From Bacteroidales bacterium (lineage in GTDB: Bacteria; Bacteroidota; Bacteroidia; Bacteroidales; UBA932): a stretch of 64,000 nucleotides of DNA. The notes beneath the pieces are model-generated. The model did not search any database and was not told the DNA's origin. It worked only from the letters and a program-made list of their open reading frames with translations. Shown here one piece after another: positions 18,212 to 27,659 of this stretch. Every line of letters starts with the position of its first letter. Position 1 is the stretch's first letter. The stretch is taken from assembly GCA_017627955.1 (NCBI GenBank), contig JAGAFU010000055.1, positions 60,309-124,308 of the forward strand. Direction: 5' to 3'. The position numbers and the translations under genes were made by a program.

Positions 18212-21200
18212 ATGTCTCACAAACAATCTTTGATCTTGACATTGTTTTTGTCAATGGTCACGGTTTTGGGTTTGCATGCCCAGAACCGTACGGTGACGGG
18301 TGTGGTCCGTGACGCCAAAGGCGAGGCCCTTATGGGGGCCGGTGTTGTCGTTCAAGGCACCACCAACGGAACTGTCACTAATCTGGACGGTACCTTCTCG
18401 TTGTCGGTCCCGTCCGGAGCTGTTGTTCTTGAGGTCTCCTCGCTGGGTTACGCGACCAAGTCAGTCCCTGTCCCGGCAGGGCAGAACCGTGTCGCGGTCG
18501 TACTCGAGGATGATGCTCTCTCATTGACCGAGACCGTTGTTGTCGGTTACGGTACTCAAAAGAAAGTCAACTTGACCGGTGCCGTCGAGGCCATCGGAGA
18601 GGAGGCTTTCGAAGGCCGCACAAGCGCCAACCTGACCCAGATGCTTGTCGGTGCCGTGCCTAACCTCAACATCACCCTGGCTGATGGTAAGCCTGGCCGT
18701 ACGGCTGACTTCAATGTCCGTGGTACCGGATCCATCAACGGTGGCTCCGCCCTCGTCCTTGTCGACGGTGTCGAAAGCGACCCTTCGATGGTGAACCCTG
18801 ATGACATCGAGAGTGTCTCGGTCCTGAAGGATGCGGCCGCGTCAGCCATCTACGGAGCCCGCGCTCCTTACGGTGTCGTCCTCATCACAACCAAGAGCGC
18901 TTCCGCAGGCAAGCCGAAGGTCAATTATTCGGCCAACTTCAACGTCCAGCGCCCGTCCAACGTGATCGATCTCGTGACGGACGGTTATGTCTGGGCCGAG
19001 CACTTCTACAAGGCCTACTACGCCTACCAGCTCTCAAACCCTTCAGGTATCAACAAGACCCAGCAGTTCTCACTGGCTTGGCTTGATGAATACAAGAGAA
19101 GGCATGACAGCGGAAACTTCGGCCAGGTCATCTCCGACGGATCGATCGGAACCAAGGGCCGTTATGTCTATTATCCTGAGGAAGTTGACTACTACGGGGA
19201 ACTCTACAAGAAAAACGTCTTCTCCCAGAGCCACAATCTTTCCTTGTCCGGTTCCGACGGCAAGTTCGACTACTACATCTCCGGGCGTCTGTACAAGTAC
19301 GACGGACTGTACAACAGCGATGTCCAGACCGACAGGTACAAATCCTACAACACCCGCTTCAAGGCCGGTTACCAGGTCGCTCCGTGGTTGAAGATCAACG
19401 ACAACATCGAGATGGCCTACAACAACTACTACAACCCGATGACTTTCTCCGAGGGATCCGGCGGCATCTGGAGGAACATGGCTGACGAGGGTCACCCCTC
19501 ATCCCCGATTTACAATGAGGACGGAACAATCTCCTACTGCGGTGTCTACACCGTCGGTGACCTCCTCATGGGAAAGAGCGGAATGACGACCGTGAACGAA
19601 GTCTTCCGTAACACAGCCTCCTTCAACGCCAAGTTCCTGGACAACCGCCTGCGCTTCTTCGGCGACTTCACCTACAAGAAGACCACCTACGACCGCAACA
19701 TCAAGCGTGTCCGCAGCCAGTACTCCAAGGGAGTCGACGGCAACGGTGATCCCCTCCTTGAGACGATCTCCTCAGCTCCCCAGACCTCGATGGCCGAATA
19801 TGCTGACAACACCCGCTACATAGCCACGAACGTCTACGGCGAGTTTGAGCAGACTTTCGCCGACAAGCACTATTTCAAGGCGATGGCCGGTTGGAACTAC
19901 GAGCAGTCCCGCTACAAGAGGATATATGCCTACAACACCGACCTCCTGACCCCTGACGTGGAGAACATCAACCTGACCTTCGGAACCGACACCAAGAGCA
20001 TCACCTCATCCTGGTCGGCTTTCGATTTCGGTGGTTTCTTCGGCAGGATCAACTATGCGTTCGACAACCGTTACCTTATAGAGATCAACGGCCGTTATGA
20101 CGTTTCTTCCCGTTTCCCGGCCAATCACCGCTGGGCATTCTTCCCTTCAGTCTCCATCGGTTGGAGAGTGACCGAGGAGCCTTGGTGGCACGTCAGTCCC
20201 GATGCTGTTTCGCAGCTGAAGGTCCGCGCTTCTTACGGATCCCTTGGTAACGCCAGGGGACTGGGCAACTACCAGTACAAACAGACGCTCAGCGTCTCGA
20301 CCTCGGATTACATCCTGGACGGGTTGCGTCAGAGGTACCTTTCTTCCCCGGCCGCCCTCCCCGAGGACCTGACCTGGGAGACCGCGACTACTTACAATGC
20401 CGGTGTCGACTTCGGATTCCTGAACGGAAGGCTTTCCGGATCAGCTGATTACTATGTGCGTAAGACCACGGACATGATCGTTGCCGGACCTACTGTCCCG
20501 GACACGTTCGGAGCCGCTTCCCCGAAGGGTAACTACGCTGACCTCAGCACCTACGGATTCGAGATCACCCTTGGTTGGAAGGATTCCTTCGAGCTGGGAG
20601 GCAAGCCTTTCAACTACAACATCAGGGCGTCCTTGTCCGACTACTACTCGATCATCGACAAGTACAACAACAAGAACTTCTCCCTGGACAACAACGCCAA
20701 CCAGTCTCTCGCAGGTAACTACTACGAGGGTATGCGCATCGGCGAACTCTGGGGCTTCGTCTCCAACGGCCTCTGGCAGGACCAGGCGGCCATCGACGCG
20801 GCTGAAGCCGGAGCGAAAGCTGCCGGACAGAGCTATTTCAACCCTCTCATCAGGGCGACGAAGGACTACAAGACCCGCCTTGGAGACACCAAGTACGAAG
20901 ACCTGAACGGCAACGGCTACATCGACCGCGGCGAGAACACCGTCAACAACCCCGGAGACCGTAAGATCATCGGTAACGAGGAGCCTCGCTACATGTACAG
21001 CCTCAACCTTGGTTTCGACTGGAACAACATCTGGTTCACCGCGTTCTTCCAGGGTGTCGGCAAGCAGGACTGGTACCCCTCCAACGAGGCTTCGATGATG
21101 TGGGGACAGTACAACCGTCCTTACGGCTACCTTCCGAAGTGGCACATCGGCAACTACTGGACCGAGGATAACCGGGATGCCTACCTGCCCCGTTATTCCG

Positions 21201-21520
21201 GCTACAACGACACCTTCTATAAAGGTACCTGGGCGGCCAACACCCGTTACATCCAGAACGTGGCCTACATCCGTCTCAAGAATGTCCAGCTCGGTTACAA
21301 CCTGCCGAAGGCGTGGACCCGCAAGATCCGCATCGAGCAGGTCGGAGTCTACTTCTCCGCAGAGAACATCTGGACATGGTCTCCTATGTACAAGCTCACC
21401 AAGGACATCAACGTCTCCAACATCGGAACTTCCGACATCGACTTCAACAGTGGTCGTGGAGACGCCTACAACTACCCGATGATGAGCACTGTATCACTTG
21501 GTCTCAACATTACCTTCTAA
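18212..21520 (+). CDS. SusC/RagA-family TonB-dependent outer-membrane transporter
   Basis: This outer-membrane barrel imports a nutrient captured by its SusD partner, powered by TonB. The 1102-aa product starts with a signal peptide ending near LHAQ. A carboxypeptidase-regulatory-like domain follows (TVTGVVRDAKGEALMGAGVV), then the TonB box and plug with VVVGYGTQKKVNLTGAVE. The SusC signature VLKDAAASAIYGARAPYGVV is near residue 210. The barrel fills the rest and ends in an aromatic C-terminus (LGLNITF). It has a 75-nt AT-rich leader. The SusD gene starts directly after its stop. The downstream phosphatases suggest a phosphorylated substrate. Confidence 0.95.
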   Translation: MSHKQSLILTLFLSMVTVLGLHAQNRTVTGVVRDAKGEALMGAGVVVQGTTNGTVTNLDGTFSLSVPSGAVVLEVSSLGYATKSVPVPAGQNRVAVVLEDDALSLTETVVVGYGTQKKVNLTGAVEAIGEEAFEGRTSANLTQMLVGAVPNLNITLADGKPGRTADFNVRGTGSINGGSALVLVDGVESDPSMVNPDDIESVSVLKDAAASAIYGARAPYGVVLITTKSASAGKPKVNYSANFNVQRPSNVIDLVTDGYVWAEHFYKAYYAYQLSNPSGINKTQQFSLAWLDEYKRRHDSGNFGQVISDGSIGTKGRYVYYPEEVDYYGELYKKNVFSQSHNLSLSGSDGKFDYYISGRLYKYDGLYNSDVQTDRYKSYNTRFKAGYQVAPWLKINDNIEMAYNNYYNPMTFSEGSGGIWRNMADEGHPSSPIYNEDGTISYCGVYTVGDLLMGKSGMTTVNEVFRNTASFNAKFLDNRLRFFGDFTYKKTTYDRNIKRVRSQYSKGVDGNGDPLLETISSAPQTSMAEYADNTRYIATNVYGEFEQTFADKHYFKAMAGWNYEQSRYKRIYAYNTDLLTPDVENINLTFGTDTKSITSSWSAFDFGGFFGRINYAFDNRYLIEINGRYDVSSRFPANHRWAFFPSVSIGWRVTEEPWWHVSPDAVSQLKVRASYGSLGNARGLGNYQYKQTLSVSTSDYILDGLRQRYLSSPAALPEDLTWETATTYNAGVDFGFLNGRLSGSADYYVRKTTDMIVAGPTVPDTFGAASPKGNYADLSTYGFEITLGWKDSFELGGKPFNYNIRASLSDYYSIIDKYNNKNFSLDNNANQSLAGNYYEGMRIGELWGFVSNGLWQDQAAIDAAEAGAKAAGQSYFNPLIRATKDYKTRLGDTKYEDLNGNGYIDRGENTVNNPGDRKIIGNEEPRYMYSLNLGFDWNNIWFTAFFQGVGKQDWYPSNEASMMWGQYNRPYGYLPKWHIGNYWTEDNRDAYLPRYSGYNDTFYKGTWAANTRYIQNVAYIRLKNVQLGYNLPKAWTRKIRIEQVGVYFSAENIWTWSPMYKLTKDINVSNIGTSDIDFNSGRGDAYNYPMMSTVSLGLNITF

Positions 21521-23368
21521 ATGACGAAAGCGATGAAAAAGAATATATTCACATTGCTGGCTCTCGGAGCGTTGCTCGCTACCGCCTGCGATTTCGATGA
21601 GGAACCCCAATCCTCTGCCAGCGTCGATATGGTTTTCAGTTCTGAAGGAGGCTTGAAGACATACGCTTATTCCTTCTACAACGTCCTTCCGACCAATAAT
21701 GACGCCGCCCACCGCTCCGCCACTCTCGACTACGGAGCGAAGCAGTCCATCAGCGGCATGGAGGTCGGTGCCTACACGGTGAACTCCTCCAACAGCTGGT
21801 CCTGGACCGCGCTCAGGAACATCAATTTCTTCCTGGAGAACAACACGAACGATAAGGTCCCGGAGGCCGTGCGTAACAACTACAACGGAATCGCCCGCCT
21901 TTTCAGGGCCCGGTTCTACTTTGACAAACTGGTCACCTACGGCCCCGTTCCGTGGATCGACAAGGTCTTCAACTCTCCCGAGGATGAGGACTTGAAGAAA
22001 GGCCAGGACAGCCGTGATTTCATTATCGAGAAGATCATTGAGGATCTTGACTACGCCTACAACAACATCACCGTCGTCTCCACGGCCAACGCGGCTATGG
22101 TGACCAAGTGGGTGGCTCCGGCCTTCAAGTCCCGCGTCTGCCTCTTCGAGGCCGCCTGGAGAAAGTACCATGCCACCGACGAGCTCGATATCGCCCGCAC
22201 CGGCTGCACCAAGTACTCCGCCAATGACCTGTATAACCTCGCGGCCGCCGCTGCCAAGGAAGTTATGGACAAGGGCCCCTTCAAGCTTCATGGAGGCGCC
22301 GCCTATAAGGGTGGTGGCACTGGAGCCTACCGCGATCTGTTCACTTCGATCGACACCCAGACGGACGAGGTCATATTCGCCATCGTCGCTGACGCCGCCA
22401 TCGACCTTGGAGAGCAGAACTGGTGGTGGAACTCATCCACTTACGGACCTCACCTCTGCATGTCCAGGAAGTTCGCGAAGACCTACTTGAACATCGACGG
22501 AACTCCTTACAATGAGTTCAACGAGGATGGCACGTACAAGACCTTTGATGTCGAGACCAAAAACCGTGACTATCGCATGAACCAGACGATCCGCGCTTAC
22601 GACTACACCCGTAAGCTCGCGACCGGAGCTATCGTTCTCACTCCCGCCAACTTCCAGGGACACTCACTGACCGGCTACCAGGTGACGAAATTCGTCATGG
22701 ATGACGTGACCTACGATGATGCCGCGACCAACGACAACAACACCCCGTTGCTCCGTTACGCTGAAGTCCTGCTCAACTACGCCGAGGCGAAAGCCGAGCT
22801 CGGCCAGCTGACCGATGCCGACTGGGCCGCCACCGTGGGCGCTCTGCGTTCAAGGGCCGGCATCACCGGTGGTACCGACGAGACCGGAACCCTGACCACG
22901 TTGCCGAAGAAGGCCGAGCCTTACATCGCCTCCTACTACCCCAAGATGGCGTCTAACCCCGCTTTGCTTGAGGTAATGAGGGAGAGGGAGATAGAGCTCG
23001 CCTTCGAAGGCTTCCGTCTTAACGACCTCAAGCGCTGGGGAATTTGCGACCTTTGGGTCAGCGATCCTTGGGAGGGAATATTCATCCCAGCCATCAATTC
23101 CCCTGTCGATCTCAATGGCGACGGAGTGGCTGACGCCTACTTCTACGACACCGATTCCATTGGTGATACCAGCTATGCTTCCATCGGAGTCTATGTCGGG
23201 AAGAACAAGAGCAACTACCTCAATGTCAAGCCTGTTGAGGGTGGGTATATGATTTACTTCTCCATCCCTGGCAGGGACTGGCCGCAGAGGCAGTACCTCT
23301 ATCCGATTCCATCCAACGTCCTGACTCTGTTCGACGACGACCAGTTGACACAGAATCCTGGATGGTAG
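21521..23368 (+). CDS. SusD/RagB-family nutrient-binding outer-membrane lipoprotein
   Basis: This surface lipoprotein lids the SusC barrel and captures ligand. The 615-aa product has a lipoprotein signal with LLATAC at residues 18-23; starting at the second ATG (21533, MKKNIF) gives a cleaner signal. The helical TPR-like scaffold of SusD is seen in FRARFYFDKLVTYGPVPWID (about 130), and later LLRYAEVLLNYAEAKAELG. The closing EREIELAFEGFRLNDLKRWG is the SusD_RagB C-terminal hallmark. The ATG abuts the SusC stop. The ligand cannot be deduced directly. The next gene overlaps its 3' end by 7 nt. Confidence 0.94.
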   Translation: MTKAMKKNIFTLLALGALLATACDFDEEPQSSASVDMVFSSEGGLKTYAYSFYNVLPTNNDAAHRSATLDYGAKQSISGMEVGAYTVNSSNSWSWTALRNINFFLENNTNDKVPEAVRNNYNGIARLFRARFYFDKLVTYGPVPWIDKVFNSPEDEDLKKGQDSRDFIIEKIIEDLDYAYNNITVVSTANAAMVTKWVAPAFKSRVCLFEAAWRKYHATDELDIARTGCTKYSANDLYNLAAAAAKEVMDKGPFKLHGGAAYKGGGTGAYRDLFTSIDTQTDEVIFAIVADAAIDLGEQNWWWNSSTYGPHLCMSRKFAKTYLNIDGTPYNEFNEDGTYKTFDVETKNRDYRMNQTIRAYDYTRKLATGAIVLTPANFQGHSLTGYQVTKFVMDDVTYDDAATNDNNTPLLRYAEVLLNYAEAKAELGQLTDADWAATVGALRSRAGITGGTDETGTLTTLPKKAEPYIASYYPKMASNPALLEVMREREIELAFEGFRLNDLKRWGICDLWVSDPWEGIFIPAINSPVDLNGDGVADAYFYDTDSIGDTSYASIGVYVGKNKSNYLNVKPVEGGYMIYFSIPGRDWPQRQYLYPIPSNVLTLFDDDQLTQNPGW

Positions 23369-24294
23369 TGTGCCTTTCATACATCAAGCAGGCAGGGCTC
23401 GCGCTCTGCCTGCTTATTCTTTTTACGCAATGCTCGAAAAAGGATGTCGAGCTCGTTGTCCCGGAAATCGAGTATACCGATGTCAAGCTGCGGAAATACC
23501 CTCGCGAGGGTGAGGTCAAGATAATGAGTTTCAATGTCCGTTACGGGACGGCGAAAGAGAGCAATTCCTCAAATAACTAGTCCAATCGGAAGAAAGCCTG
23601 CGTGGCCATGATAAAGGATCAGAAACCATCCTGTCTGGGCTTCCAGGAAGCTCTCTATGATCTTCAGTTTGAATGGTTTATGGATCAGCTGAAAGATGAG
23701 TATGACGGCTATGGAGTGGGACGTGACGACGGGAAGCGCTCAGGGGAATGCATGGGAATCTTGTGGCGCAAATCCGAGATCAAGATGATCGACATCGGGA
23801 CTTTCTGGCTGTCTCCGACTCCTGACACGCCTTCCAAAGCTGATTCTTGGGATGCGGCATGCTTCCGGTCCGCCACGTGGGGAATATTTGAGGTGATCTC
23901 AACCGGGAAGCGTTTCTGCTACATCAACACCCATCTGGACCATAAAGGCGCCAAGGCTCGGGAAGAATCCATGAAGCTGATTTCCAAAAGGTTCGGGCAA
24001 TATAACCCTGGTGGTCTGCCGCAGATACTTTCGGCCGATTTCAACGCGTCTCCCTCTTCGGAAATATTCGGCAACCTGTCAGGAATGCACAATTCCAGGA
24101 ATATGGCTCCACCCGGTTATACCGACGAGAACACCACTTACCACTCCTGGGGGGCTGTGTCAGGCTCCCAGATTGACAATATTCTTTTTTCTTATCCCGC
24201 CACGACAAAAGAGTACCACACGGTTATAGAACCGTATGAGAATGTTGCCTACCTGTCAGACCATTACCCGGTTTACGCCATATTCTCTTTATAA
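23362..24294 (+). pseudogene. Endonuclease/exonuclease/phosphatase-family lipoprotein, interrupted by an in-frame TAG
   Basis: The reading frame is continuous from 23362 to 24294 except for one amber codon at 23578-23580 (codon 73). The first part has a lipoprotein signal (LFTQC) and the EEP opening IMSFNVRYGT. The second continues in the same frame with LGFQEAL (metal-binding Glu), INTHLDHKG, ADFNASP and SDHYPVYA, so all catalytic motifs are intact. Relatives have NSWxNRK at the break, so TGG-to-TAG is the simplest change. A restart at 23602 would lack the first active-site strand. EEP lipoproteins hydrolyse phosphodiesters or phosphoinositides. Recent pseudogene, sequencing error and readthrough are all possible. 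Confidence 0.82.
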
Positions 24295-24305
24295 TCTCGC
24301 CACAA

Positions 24306-25568
24306 ATGAAAAAGATACTCATCCTCATCACCGCTGGTCTTTTTTCTGTCCTCCTTTCCGCCCAGGATGTCAGGTCACTGGCCTGGTCGTACCAGCCCTA
24401 TCCTGATGTCGAGACTCCTTGGACAAAGGCTCCGACAGGTTACAAGCCCTTCTATCTGGCTAATTTCGCCAGGCACGGGAGCCGTTATCTGATGTCGGAC
24501 AACAATTATTCTAAACCTCTTGATATACTGAAAAAGGCGGATCAGGAAGGGCTCTTGACAGAGTTGGGAAAGTCCCTTCTGGAAGATGTGGGTAAGATAG
24601 CCCAGGATGCTGACGGCAACCTCGGCATGCTTCTTCCCCGTGGGGGCAGGGAACATCGCCACATTATGGAAAGGACAATCGCGAGGTATCCCGAAATATT
24701 CAAAGGAAAAGATTGCAAGATAGATGTTTACGCCTCGACTGTCCAGCGTTGCATCATGAGTATGGCCTACAGTCTGGACGCGATCACGGCCAAGAACCCG
24801 AAGGTGTGGTACGACCGTCATTGCGGAACCAAGGTGCAGGCGACCGTGTTCAATACTCCGCATGTTTCTCCCGCGGCTAAAGAGGCGGGCTTTGACTTTG
24901 ACACAAGGCTCTATGCCGAGACGGACAATGACACCCTTTTCGCCAAGATATTCTCTTGCGATGAGAAGCGGAAACAAGAGTTTTTGAGCACATCTGATAG
25001 GGTCAACTTCTTGAGGTGGATCTGGGAGCTGGCCATTGACAACGCCCTGAACGACGAGCTTGGGGTGGATCTGTTTAAGTATTTCGATTACAATGACTTC
25101 TATAAGACCTGGAGGGTCAATAACTGGAAAGAATACTTTATCATCGGCCCATCAAAAGAGTTCGGTGACATTGTCCGTAGGGGGGCGGCCGTTGATCTGA
25201 AGCACATCATCGAACATGCCGACAAAGCCCTTGCGGGAGGGGAGTACAGGGCCACACTGCGCTATGGCCACGATTCCCAGCTTACCCCTTTGGCTGTGGT
25301 GATGGACATTGAGGGAGCCTGCTCACCGGCGGCCGATCCTGATCACCCGGAGGCTTCCTGGATCCTGGATAACATCTGTCCGATGGGCGCGAATATCCAG
25401 TTGGTGTTTTTCAGGAAAAAGCGTTCCGATGATATTCTCGTGAAGGTCTTGCTCAATGAGAGGGAGTCCCGGATAGTCGGAATAGAAACTGACCAGTGGC
25501 CTTTCTACCACTGGTCAGATCTTCGTGCCCATTATATGAGCGTTATAGACGCTCTAACGGCTGAATAG
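24306..25568 (+). CDS. Histidine acid phosphatase, MINPP/phytase-like
   Basis: This secreted branch-2 histidine phosphatase would remove phosphate from an organic phosphoester; Bacteroidota relatives include inositol-polyphosphate phosphatases. The 420-aa product has a signal peptide (ends LLSAQ), the catalytic RHGSR at 56-60, and the proton-donor motif RYGHDSQLTP with HD at 322-323. These are the expected N-terminal and C-terminal halves of the active site. It is the last gene of the SusC-SusD-EEP-phosphatase operon, 11 nt after the EEP frame. Its stop lies in the arm of a 122-bp palindrome. Phytate as substrate is inference. Confidence 0.86.
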   Translation: MKKILILITAGLFSVLLSAQDVRSLAWSYQPYPDVETPWTKAPTGYKPFYLANFARHGSRYLMSDNNYSKPLDILKKADQEGLLTELGKSLLEDVGKIAQDADGNLGMLLPRGGREHRHIMERTIARYPEIFKGKDCKIDVYASTVQRCIMSMAYSLDAITAKNPKVWYDRHCGTKVQATVFNTPHVSPAAKEAGFDFDTRLYAETDNDTLFAKIFSCDEKRKQEFLSTSDRVNFLRWIWELAIDNALNDELGVDLFKYFDYNDFYKTWRVNNWKEYFIIGPSKEFGDIVRRGAAVDLKHIIEHADKALAGGEYRATLRYGHDSQLTPLAVVMDIEGACSPAADPDHPEASWILDNICPMGANIQLVFFRKKRSDDILVKVLLNERESRIVGIETDQWPFYHWSDLRAHYMSVIDALTAE

Positions 25569-25681
25569 AAGTATCCCCTCCAGAACCCATGCCACCCTCG
25601 GCACTGTAAGAGGGGGGACCGGAGCGTAGCGAGCGGTGGGGCCGCGCAGCGGCGGTTCGGGAGGGGATACTTCTATTCAGC
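25560..25681. repeat. Large palindrome between convergent genes
   Basis: Perfect 22-nt arms (starting GCTGAATAGAAG on each strand) lie at 25560-25581 and 25660-25681. A GC-rich centre contains the smaller inverted segments GGAGCGTAGCGAGC and GCCGCGCAGCGGCGG. The arms carry the last two sense codons and TAG stop of both flanking genes, so both proteins end in Ala-Glu. It probably works as a bidirectional terminator and may be a repetitive palindromic element. Confidence 0.75.
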
Positions 25682-26236
25682 GTCTTTATGACAGTCACCA
25701 CCTTGGCAGCAGTCGCCGTCACCTTCGTGCTTGTGGCAGCAGTCGCCGTCACCATGGTGCTTGCATGGGTGTCCCTTCTGGAGCTCCTTCTCGGTCGCGT
25801 CACGGACAGCGATAACCTTGCCAGTGAAATTGAGAGTCTTTCCTGCCATCGGGTGATTGAAATTCATTGTGACTTTGTTGTCGGTAACCTCATGGACAAT
25901 GCCATTGACCACCTGGCCCGCGTCATTCATCATAGGAATCATCTTTCCGACGACCAGAAGGTCATCCCTGACCTTTCCGTCCATCATGAACGCCTCCATC
26001 GGAAGAGCGACAAGCATCCTCTCGTCGAATGTGCCGTAACCCTCCTCAGGAGTCAATGTGAAGGCGAATTCCTCACCGGGTTCCTTGCCCTCAACCTCGC
26101 TCTCGAACTTGGGGAGGAGCATTCCGGTGCCATGGATGTAATCAAGGGGACGGGTCTCGTCGGCTTTGTCGGCCAAGGCTCCGTCGACGATCAGCTCATA
26201 GGTCAAGCTGACGACTTTGTTCTTTTCTGCTTTCAT
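25673..26236 (-). CDS. slyD: FKBP-type peptidyl-prolyl isomerase, SlyD-like with Cys/His tail
   Basis: SlyD-type proteins catalyse proline isomerisation and chaperone metalloproteins. The 187-aa product has the split FKBP domain: LTYELIVDGALADKADETRP, then the GTGMLLPKFESEVEGKEPGE flap, an insert-in-flap chaperone region, and FNHPMAGKTLNFTGKVIAVR. The last 35 residues are rich in Cys and His (CKHHGDGDCCHKHEGDGDCC), a probable nickel or zinc-binding tail like that of E. coli SlyD. It is a single-gene unit between a palindrome and the pmbA/tldD operon, with a family repeat just upstream of its leader. Confidence 0.9.
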   Translation of the reverse strand: MKAEKNKVVSLTYELIVDGALADKADETRPLDYIHGTGMLLPKFESEVEGKEPGEEFAFTLTPEEGYGTFDERMLVALPMEAFMMDGKVRDDLLVVGKMIPMMNDAGQVVNGIVHEVTDNKVTMNFNHPMAGKTLNFTGKVIAVRDATEKELQKGHPCKHHGDGDCCHKHEGDGDCCQGGDCHKDAE

Positions 26237-26258
26237 AAAATATTTATCTCAGTATTAA

Positions 26259-26286
26259 TAGATTCTTCGCTTCGCTCAGAATGACA
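26259..26286. repeat. Interspersed repeat, single copy
   Basis: One copy of TAGATTCTTCG, a short variable centre, then CGCTCAGAATGACA. It sits between the slyD start and the pmbA stop. Confidence 0.8.
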
Positions 26287-26290
26287 TTAC

Positions 26291-27658
26291 TCAGGCGCTG
26301 AAATCCACGTCCTTGAACGCCAAGGTAGGGATGACCTTCGACTTGCAGAGACGGGCATCGTCTCCCGCGGCCAGCAGGTTGTTCCAAAGGGTCAAGAGGT
26401 TCCCTGTGATGAGGATTTCCCTGACCGGATGGACAATCTTCCCACCCTTGAACAAAAATCCTTCCACACCGAACGAGAAATCTCCCGTCGCGGAGTTGCT
26501 GTTCCCGCCATTGAACCCGGTGACCAGGATCCCGTCACCGACAAGCTCCATGATCCCGTCCCGATCCATCCTTGAAGGCTTGGCGAGGGATGGCGCCACG
26601 CAAGGGGTGAGAACAGGCCTCATGACGTCCTCGATCGTCGGAGCGATCCCCATCTTCTTGGACATGTAGGTATTGACAAAATATTCCTTGACAACCCCAT
26701 TCTCGATGACAGGCATCTCCTTGGCGGCAACTCCTTCTGAGTCAAAGAGTTTTGATCCAGTCTGTCCTTTTTCCAAGGGCTTGTCCATCAAGGTCATCCA
26801 CTCGGGGAAGACCTTCTTCCCGAGGGTGTCGAGAAGGAAGGAGTTCTTCTGCTGCAAGGCGAAAGCCCCCAGGGCGGAGGTGACGGGCGTCAAAAGCCTT
26901 GAGGAGTTCTCGCTGTCGACCACCATAGTGTATTTACCGGAGGGGATCTTCTTCGGCCCTATCTGGGCCATGGCTCTCGTGAACGCTGTCTCGCCGCATG
27001 TGGAAATTTCCAGGTCGGCGAGCCTGGGCTTGGAATCCCACCAATAGCCGCTGTAGCAGTTGCCCTCAGGGTCCTTGACTGTCATCTCGACCCCATATTC
27101 AAAAGAAGTCTCAATGTGGCGGCAACGCAGGCCGTTCGAGTCCAAGGTCAGAGTGTCGTAGATTGAGTCTGAATACTCTCCCTCTTCCGAGATGAGGCCT
27201 TCCGGCTCATGCTTCTTGAATACGGAAGCGCCAAGAGCCATTCGGAGTCTCTGGTCGGGAGTGAGGGACGGGTATGAGTCATCGTAGAGGTCCAATTCCT
27301 TGCCCGTAATGGCTTCTTTCGCGGTTCTGGATGGGTCTGGCAGATCCCTGCAAGGGTCCTCGGCTAGCATCCTGACAGTGGCTAATGACTTTGCCAGGAA
27401 ATCATCCAGCTCGTCTTCAACAAACCTGTTGGTGGAGAACGTGCCGTACTTTCCATCCGTGAAAAGACAGACGCTCATCGAGCGGTCCATGCAATGGCTG
27501 ACCTTGTCCAGCTCACCGTTCAGTATGCCGAAAAGTTCCATGAGGCTTTTGCTCAAGGTAACCCGGACTTTCGTGGCCCCCATTCCGAGGGCTTTTTCGA
27601 CACATTTGTCCGCTATTTTTATCTCCTCAGGGGATAACATTCCAATAATCTCTTCCAT
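26291..27658 (-). CDS. pmbA: PmbA/TldE-type metalloprotease subunit
   Basis: PmbA (TldE) pairs with TldD in a heterodimeric zinc peptidase known to mature microcins and degrade the CcdA antitoxin. The 455-aa product starts MEEIIGMLSPEEIKIADKCV; 27658 was chosen because the longer frame adds an unrelated 51 residues that overlap tldD. It lacks the HExxxH zinc motif, as expected for the non-catalytic partner. It shows the shared domain with KYTMVVDSENSSRLLTPVTS and the C-terminal glycine-rich VTGFNGGNSNSATGDFSFGV. Its start lies 1 nt after the tldD stop, so the two are translated from one transcript. Confidence 0.9.
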   Translation of the reverse strand: MEEIIGMLSPEEIKIADKCVEKALGMGATKVRVTLSKSLMELFGILNGELDKVSHCMDRSMSVCLFTDGKYGTFSTNRFVEDELDDFLAKSLATVRMLAEDPCRDLPDPSRTAKEAITGKELDLYDDSYPSLTPDQRLRMALGASVFKKHEPEGLISEEGEYSDSIYDTLTLDSNGLRCRHIETSFEYGVEMTVKDPEGNCYSGYWWDSKPRLADLEISTCGETAFTRAMAQIGPKKIPSGKYTMVVDSENSSRLLTPVTSALGAFALQQKNSFLLDTLGKKVFPEWMTLMDKPLEKGQTGSKLFDSEGVAAKEMPVIENGVVKEYFVNTYMSKKMGIAPTIEDVMRPVLTPCVAPSLAKPSRMDRDGIMELVGDGILVTGFNGGNSNSATGDFSFGVEGFLFKGGKIVHPVREILITGNLLTLWNNLLAAGDDARLCKSKVIPTLAFKDVDFSA

Positions 27659-27659
27659 C

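Noticed and set aside
20441-21145. 234-codon frame opposite the SusC gene
   Set aside because: Valine-rich shadow translation of the SusC barrel repeats, with no independent signals.
23578-23580. Alternative genetic code with TAG as sense
   Set aside because: Many other genes here end with TAG and have no internal TAG.
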